This document shows, piece by piece, positions 57,422 to 64,000 of a stretch of DNA of 64,000 bases. Source of the DNA: Porphyra umbilicalis (taxonomy: Eukaryota; Rhodophyta; Bangiophyceae; Bangiales; Bangiaceae); contig KV918928.1 of the NCBI GenBank assembly GCA_002049455.2, positions 62,001-126,000 of the forward strand. The letters are read 5' to 3'. The position numbers and the translations under genes are program-made. Below the pieces are notes generated by a model. That model saw only the letters and a program-made list of their open reading frames with translations. It was not told the origin of the DNA and made no database searches. Within the stretch, counting starts at the first letter, position 1. Every line of letters begins with the position of its first letter.

Positions 57422-58248
57422 CGCTGGCGGAGTGCAGGTGTAGTAGCCGCCACAGGTGGCAGAGGAGAGGGGAGGCAGGGGGGGGGGGTTGAGGCGCGGT
57501 GAGGGGGGGCGCAGGTTTACGCCAGACCACAGCCGGCGCTGCGGGGGCAGGTCCCACCACCGAAAGATGCTGACAGGGTGGGATGGGAGGAGGGGGGCGG
57601 GTTGCCGGGGGGGACAGGTCCACCTCAGACCACAGTCGGCGAGGCGGGGGCAGGCCGCACCGCTGGTAGAGGAAGGCTGGGCGGGGGTGGGGAAGGGGAC
57701 GGGCAGAAGGGACGATACGGCGGGATGACGCCGAGAGGAGATGGCCGGGATGGGCTCCTCATACAACCTGGAATGGGTCTGCCCTGGGTGCCCTGAGTGA
57801 CGGATACGGCCGGAGCCTGCCTGCCAGAGACCACCTGGGCAGGACCGGAAAACCGTCCGCGACTCATGGTGGATGCATCTGTGGGGACATTCCTTCGCCT
57901 TTGTATTGGGCTCGCCGAGTCATCCGAAACCGCCGTCTCCAGGACTCCATTCAAGCGTGGAAATAAACATTTCTTCTCATCTTCGTGACTGAGTGTCCAA
58001 GAACTGCGGAACGTATTGCCAGAGAAAAAAATGCTTATCCAAGGAACCACGCCACCCGGTCGCTGACGCCCCACTCAATGCGGGATCGACGACCACAGAT
58101 CGCCCCAACTGATCCCCCACTTCCCCCCGGGAGAGATCTTCGGGTGACAAACCGCCTCTCCCCGCCTTCCTTCAGGTCCCGCTGTCGCCGCCGTAGATCT
58201 CATTCGCAGCCATCCCCTCGACGACGTCATTCACACGGCGTCACGGAA
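57422..58248. other. Upstream region of the H3 variant
   Basis: G/C-runs at 57478-57520 and 57660-57690 and no further ORF with recognisable content. It presumably includes the H3 promoter; no TATA box is evident. Confidence 0.4.
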
Positions 58249-58740
58249 ACCAATGGGGTCCATGGAAAAGCTATTCGCCAGCGACGCCGCTCAGAGCTGT
58301 GCAGTGTAAGATAGATGCAAGTGTTCTGATTAGAGCTTGACAAAGGAACGATCAGGACCGCCTGATCTCATGTCGTTCGCCCACTGTGGGCATTGAAGCA
58401 GCGCCACGCCAACCAATGGAATGGCGTAGACATGTTAATTGAAAACGACGAGGGGCCAAGTCTTGCAATGTGTGGTAGATACGAGTGGTCTGATTGGTTC
58501 TTGATGTTATGTAAGGACCCACGTGAGTTTCTGGCGTCCGTCAACTGTGGGACATCATTCGTCGAGGGCCTTGAAAACCAATGGGATCACTTACCTTTAA
58601 TAATCATCAAACACGCAGTTCAAAGCCTTGCATCGTATAATGAATACAAGTGTTTCGACTGGTCGCTGTTGTCATGTGAGGGATCACATGACTTTCAGAA
58701 CGTTCTTGACATGCGAACCTCCTCTGAGAGAAGCCATATC
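58249..58740. repeat. Diverged tandem repeat of 163-166 bp, three copies
   Basis: accaatgg recurs at 58249, 58412 and 58578. Within units, gca(g/a)tgt(a/g)...gatgcaagtgttctga-like segments recur at about 58301, 58464 and 58627. Copies are quite diverged, so the duplication is old. A 139-codon frame at 58393-58812 crosses the repeat and lacks domain features. Confidence 0.7.
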
Positions 58741-59049
58741 ATTGGACTGTGGCTTCGTCAGGACACAAGTTGCAGTGAATTGTTCGTGCTAGATTTTCAT
58801 GGCGAGCGATGACGACAGAAGCAAGTTAAATGATCATGTCGATCGCAGGTGTATCGAGCCACAAGATCTTGCGAAGCGCGCACGCGCCACCATCGTGCGG
58901 CACTTGAAACGAGTGCCGCCCCGACCGCAGACCGCCGCCCTGTCCACCGTGCTGCTGCTCGCAATCCTCACCCCCCGCCCCCCCACGAGGCGACCGCCGG
59001 CAATCTCCGTGGCTTGGTCGCCTGGTGCCGCTCCGCCGCCGCGGTGCGG

Positions 59050-60060
59050 GCGCTGAGTACCCTCCCGCCGCCGCACCTGCGCTCTCCGGCGGAGGCGGCG
59101 GCGGCGACGGTGGCGGCCCGCTGCCGCTGCCTGCCACCTCAGTGCCGACCGCCTCGGTAGACGCTGCGGCGCAGCCGTCGCGTGCCCTCCCGCCGCCGCA
59201 CCTGCACTCGCCACCGGCATCGACGCCGCCCAAGCGCAGTGGGTGGCGTCAGTGGCGGTCAACGGCACCGAAGGCAGCAGCTGTGGCAGCGGCTGCACCT
59301 GCGGCTGCAGAGGCGGCAGCGGCGACGGCGGCAGGGGCGGCGCCGGCGGCGGCAGCGGGGGCGCCAGGGGCGGCCGCGACAGTCGCGGCGGTGACGGCCG
59401 TGGCGATGAGAATGGCGGTGGCGGGGGTGGCGGCAGTGGTTGTGGTGGCGGCGTCGGCAACGGGGGCGGCCCTCTGCCGCTGCCGGCCACCTCTTCGCCG
59501 TCCCCCTCGGTGGCCGCCATTGCGCAGCGGTCGCCTACCGTCCCTCCGCCGCACCTGCCCTCGCCGTTAGCATCAACGCCGCCCAAGCGCAGTGGGCGGC
59601 GTCGGTGGCAGTCAACGGCGCCATCAGCGGCGACGGCGGAGGCAGCAGCTGTCGCGGCGGCTGCACCGGCGGCTGCGACGGCGGCAGCGGTGACGGCGGC
59701 GGGGGCGGCGGCTTCGGCGACGGCGGCGGCGGTGGCGGCGGTGGCGGCGGTGGCGGCGGCGGCCCGCTGCCGCTTCCTGCCGCCTCCGTGCCGTCCCCCC
59801 CGAAGGACGCGGTGGAGCAGCCGTCGCATACCCTTTCGCCGCCGCACTTGCGCTCGCCGCCAGCCTCGACACCGCCAGAGCGAAGAGGCCGGCGTCGGTC
59901 GCACGCAATGGCGCCATGAGCAACGACGGTGGCGGCTACGACCGCGGCTGCGGCAGCAGCGGCGACGGCGGCGGCGGCGGTGGTGGCGGCGGCGGTGGCG
60001 GCGGTGGCGGCAGCGTCGGCGGCGGAGTCGGCGTGCCGCCGTCGGGCGCTTCGCGGCCAT
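59050..60060. repeat. GC-rich repeat with 290-350-bp units
   Basis: The segment gacgccgcccaagcgcagtg recurs at 59221 and about 59574, with a diverged copy near 59867; spacings are 353 and 293 bp, differing through expansion of internal ggc/ggt runs. Frames on both strands are open for hundreds of codons (58834-60273 minus, 59243-60694 plus) but have simple composition. The block starts about 275 bp beyond the end of Harbinger copy 2. Confidence 0.75.
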
Positions 60061-60334
60061 CGGCGCGGGAATCGCGAGCGCCATCATCAACACGGGTTGG
60101 CACCTTGTGGAGGCCGCGGCGGGCCGGCGCGGGCGGCCCTCACGACGGAGACGACCGCGGCAGAGGCAACCCGAGAGATCTCCCGCCGTGCCCGTCGGCC
60201 AGTCACTCCGGGCAAGCGGCGCTGGGGGCCTCCCGCCTTTCATACGATCGTTGCAAAGGTGTGTAGGAAGCAAAAAACCTGCCCAGCGGGTGAAAAAAAT
60301 CCTTCGTGTCTACTCCACTACGCCCTACATCACG

Positions 60335-61930
60335 TCATTCAATGTACGGGGCAAGCAGTTCGCCTCGGTCGCGATAAATGTCCGCGGTCAGGGCAGCTCG
60401 CAGGGGCTCGTTCTCCTGCACTTTCTGCGTCCCAGCCCAAGCATCAAAAATGGCAGCCATGCCGTCGGCAGGCGGGTGGGCGATAGGATTGAGAGCAGGG
60501 GGCGCGTTGCCGACGGCGTCAATGTTGTCTATTGCTGCAGCGACGCCGCCGACGCCACCGCCAGGTGCTGGAGCCCCGGTGGCAGCAATAACACAGCCGA
60601 CGCCACCGGGGCCGCCGCCGCCAGGTGCAAGTGCCCCGGCGGCAGCAATGCCGCCAGATGGTGTCCCAACGCTCTGTCCTTCCCCACCATCTGACCCACC
60701 GCCAGCATGCCCACCTACGCCACAGTTAGTCGCGCCATCACCCCCAACCGCACGTCGACGGCGTTTCAAAACGTTGGTACGCCGACTCACCACACACATG
60801 TCATGCAGAATGCAAATGGCCCTGTAGTTCGTCACTAGCTGCGACACAGAGCGGTAGCGCCCAGGGTGGAGCGCAACATGAAAGCGCTTCGTCAATACGC
60901 CAAGCAGCCGCTCCACGTCCTTTCGGATGGCCTTTTGGAGGCGGTGGAACGTCGTCTGCCCCTCGGTGGACGGCATGGGGTGCCGCGACATCAGAAGAGC
61001 GTAGCGCGGGTAAACCTTGTCGATAAGGTAGAAGGGCAGCGTGCACGCGTGGCCATTGATAGTCAAGGGCGTGTTGCGAAGGGGCCACCGGCCGCCAGTG
61101 ACGTCTAGGTACAGCGGCGACTGCTGCATGACGTTAATCTCGTTCAGACTTCCGGGGGCCCCTAAAAACACGTGCCACACACACAGGTCATCGTCACACA
61201 CAGCTTCTTCGACGATGTCCCGCTTGCCCTTGCGACTCTGATACGCCCCCGCCATCCCCGTCGGGCACTGGTGCCACTGTCAGTGGCAACAGTCGAGGGA
61301 GCCCATGCACCCCGGCATTGCGCGTTCCTTGTTGCGCTCCATAATGGTGTTGAGATCGTCTTGGCTCGGTAGTCGCAGGTAGGTAGGTCTCCATCGCTTG
61401 GTAATGAACTCTATCAGCAGCTTGGCCGACTTGGCGATCACCGTCCGGGACTAGCGCACGTACTTGTCCGCTCGGTCGGACGCATCGCCGTAGGTGATCA
61501 CGCGAAAGGCAGCCACTACCTTCTGCAGTGGATGTACTTGCAGCTTCCCCGTCGCATTAATGCGTTGTTGGCAGAAAGGCTCGTCCTTAACAGCCAGATA
61601 GATACGCCGAAAGACGGCGTGCGGGACACGGAACTGCGTCTCAAAGTCTCGGTGATCGTAGATAGGGAGCACACCGCCGACACCGAAATAGTCTCGAAAA
61701 CTGGCGTGCACAACGGCCGCAAAGTCGCGGCGCTTGTTGCCACGGCGCCCCGCGATGGAGCCACGATGAAGCCATCCTAGCGCGATGCGCTTGTCGCGCG
61801 CGCGTCGGCGCACCGCCATGAGCACATTGACGTGCGTCTGCACCACAGCAGCAACGTCTGCGCCGTCGTCCTCGGCCAGCAGGGTGGCGGTAGCCGAGAC
61901 CTCCTCCTCCTGGACGTCCACACAGAAAGG
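60335..61930 (-). pseudogene. PIF/Harbinger-type transposase with two in-frame stops (copy 2)
   Basis: Same family as copy 1 at 135-2717. The N-terminal region, near 61930, is acidic and leads to RDYFGVGG and VHPLQKVVAAFRVITYG. A TAG at 61451 follows DKYVR, where copy 1 has Leu. The catalytic block CMGSLDCCH[W]QW retains its first Asp, but its Trp codon is TGA at 61280-61282; copy 1 has TGG there. GAPGSLNEINVMQQSPLYLD and the block to LHPGRYRSVSQLVTNY follow. A Gly/Ala-rich tail with short APGGG repeats ends in AALTADIYRDRGELLAPYIE at 60335. The frame is otherwise uninterrupted, so the protein would be about 520-530 residues. The start is approximate. Without readthrough it is inactive. Confidence 0.85.
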
Positions 61931-64000
61931 GGGGACACAGACGACCGAACCCCGTGAAAGGCGGTGTGCGAATGGGGAAGAACAACAGGGGCGCCTAGTG
62001 CGTCGTGGAAATGGAGGAGAGCGGGAGGAGGGGGGACGAGCGGTGCAAGCAGCGCGCGTGCCCAGCAAGATCGAAGAGGGGGAGGGAGTGGGATGTAGCC
62101 CAGCGGTGAGAGCAGCGCGCGTGGCCGGCGCGATGGAGGAGGGGCCGCGTTGGCCGTGCTTACGGGTGTGGTGGGTGGACAAAATTCGGCGGCGGCGGGA
62201 TGGGGGTGACGACGGCGGTGGAAACCAGCGGGCGGCCCGTGCCGGTCTCTGAATGGCGTGTCCGGCCGACCACTGCGGACAGCCACCCCAGCACTCCCCC
62301 CCACTGCTGATGCACGCCGGGATGCCCCGCCACCGCCCCCCCCAGGCAGCGCTCGTGCGGGCGCCCCTGCCACTGATGCCCGTTGGATGAGGGGCCACCC
62401 CCCTCCAAACGGTGCCGATCGCGGCCCCCGCCATCCAGGCGCGACCGTTCGGGCTGCAGGACCCCCTCAGGCTCCTGCCAGGGCGCCCCAATAGCTGTAG
62501 CACAGCGACCGGCCCGATCTCGCCGCTCCACGTGGCGCTGACGACGGCCCGCGCCGCCCTCGTGAAGCGACCTCCCTCCACGAGGGTCCATAGAGAGGCG
62601 TTCGGCAGGCGCAGCACACCTGGGTCGACAGCCCCACCACTCTCTGATTGCTCTGTGAGCGATGCATGGAAGCCACGCAGGCGCAGAAAGATCCAACGCG
62701 CTTCGCTCTGCGCATGCCGTGGCAATAATATCTGGCGAGAGCCGTGGACCCGCTTTCGAGAGGATTGGTCCAGATCGACAATTTCTATTTTGTGAATGAC
62801 TGTGAAAAACCGGGGCTGATCGTGGGCCACGCCTAGTTAAGGTGGCTCTTCTGGGTCTGAGCATTACACTGCAACGCGGTAAAATATCAGTGGCCGGGAT
62901 CCATTTGGGACGCGTCCCAATTTTATAGGCCTTAACGGCCCCTGTGAGAGGGGTGGCTGACCGCAGAGGATGAGCCGTGGACTGAGCCGTGATCCGTCGG
63001 ATCATGTCTTGCCCGCCTTTTCTGTCCGCACAGTTCTGGTCGCCTGCAGGCGTTCTAGCGGCGCGCGCGCCGTCGCGATCGCCAGGTGGTTGTCTTCTTG
63101 CTGTGGAGGGGAGAAATATGGCGGACGGCGTTGGAGACCGAACGTAAGTGCGGCCGCTTCGTGAGGAAATCAGAGGAGCCGAAGCAGGCAACAGGGAGTG
63201 GACGGGGGGGGGGGGGGGGAGCAGCCGGGAGTTGCAGAGCAACACAGAGGCACTCACCTTTCTCGTGACGCACCTGCGCATTCCCCCCCCTTTTCTGCGC
63301 TCTTTCATGTGAATGGCTACACAGGGCAACCACAGCAGACGTCGTGCAGTCCTTCAGTGGCACGATATGGGCGTATCTTTGCGTGTCTTTATGCACACCA
63401 CCCGATGTTTGCGGACCTCCCCCTATGTGTTTCTGGGCAAAGGACATGCGCTGAGCTCGAATATGCTCTCAGAAAGTATTTCCCATCAGGTGCCCCTCTC
63501 TCCCGACCCCATCTCGCTCGACACAGGCGCGCCTGGGGCGCCCCAGCTATCTTTTCTGCTGATACCTTTTTCAGACGTTTTTCACACGTCTGGCAAGGTG
63601 GAGCATAGCTCGGCACAATGAGCTAAACAGAAGCGTAAACGGTTGAGCAAATGCGGAGATATGCCGCGTTGGCCGCACGGCCGAGAGGTACACAGTGAAG
63701 CGACCTCGATTGCGGTGTTGCTGTGCCCGTCGCGCCCGGTTCAGGATTCGCGCAACGACTGAAAGTGATTTATTCGCCACCGTCCCATGTTGGCCCTTGA
63801 GCGCATACGCCTGTCGCCACGTTGCGATCTGGAGAGACAAAGAGGCGCATTCCCGATAGATGGCTGAACAGAGCTGACGTCAGGGTCTTCTGCCAATGAG
63901 GGGTCGCATTTGGATGTGAAAGCCAGCAATGTGCAGCGATTCCTCTAAAAACCCAGAAGAGCCGGAACACTGGACCTTAACTAGGCGTGGGGCACACACG
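61931..64000. other. Non-coding end of window
   Basis: The minus frame of the transposase stays open to 62830, but its translation there looks like untranslated sequence. A G-run lies at 63207-63220. No other gene, repeat array or RNA gene was seen. Confidence 0.45.

Noticed and set aside
58393-58812. 139-codon ORF as a gene
   Set aside because: It crosses old tandem-repeat units and its open frame is not maintained between them.
58834-60694. Long Ala/Arg/Gly-rich ORFs on both strands
   Set aside because: Both strands are equally open across a GGC-rich tandem repeat, which argues against coding.

Overview
This 64-kb window looks like nuclear DNA from a GC-rich, repeat-laden eukaryote. The evidence is Ty1/copia and Ty3/gypsy retrotransposons, PIF/Harbinger-type and Plavaka/KDZ-like DNA transposases, GT-AG introns, long GC-rich minisatellites and a histone H3 gene. 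A bangiophyte red alga (Porphyra/Pyropia-like) would fit the base composition and element mix, but that is inference. I see no rRNA, tRNA, CRISPR array or prokaryotic operon. The only coding sequences without visible breaks are the copia-1 polyprotein, the H3 variant and one hypothetical exon.

Layout. 0.1-2.7 kb: a broken Harbinger-type transposase (minus) whose C-terminal tail has become a 99-bp minisatellite. 4.0-4.4 kb: a 182-bp tandem duplication. 4.8-5.8 kb: an unknown ORF with one stop (minus). 6.8-8.2 kb: seven copies of a hairpin-rich 197-bp satellite. 8.4-11.6 kb: a decayed unknown gene ending in an RGG-type repeat, cut off by copia-1 (11,620-16,581, intact 1308-aa polyprotein). 16.6-22.1 kb: a second copia family (copia-3), interrupted by a 796-bp AT-rich insertion with an 11-bp target duplication. 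22.1-25.2 kb: a 5'-truncated, broken gypsy chromovirus, facing tail-to-tail a decayed proline-rich ORF on the minus strand (25.4-27.5 kb). 28.7-32.4 kb: 60-bp and 201-bp minisatellites. 34.2-38.4 kb: minus-strand unknown genes, one spliced and decayed, one apparently an intact first exon. 38,988-43,938: copia-2 (minus), same family as copia-1, with a perfect 5-bp target duplication and two in-frame stops. 44.7-48.6 kb: a spliced, broken Plavaka/KDZ-like transposase with a C2H2 finger. 52.5-54.2 kb: a SANT/Myb-like ORF with a stop in its first conserved tryptophan. 54.5-56.9 kb: GC-rich minisatellites. 57.0-57.4 kb: a divergent histone H3 (minus). 58.2-60.1 kb: more tandem repeats. 60.3-61.9 kb: a second Harbinger-type transposase with two in-frame stops (minus).

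The region behaves as a transposon graveyard. Many coding regions are kept open except for a few nonsense codons, and several of these are demonstrably C-to-T (or G-to-A) changes when compared with a sister copy in the same window. The items most worth follow-up are the H3 variant that lacks most of the usual modifiable lysines, the 197-bp hairpin satellite, the antisense partner ORF of the gypsy element, and the swapped LTR haplotypes of the two copia copies.
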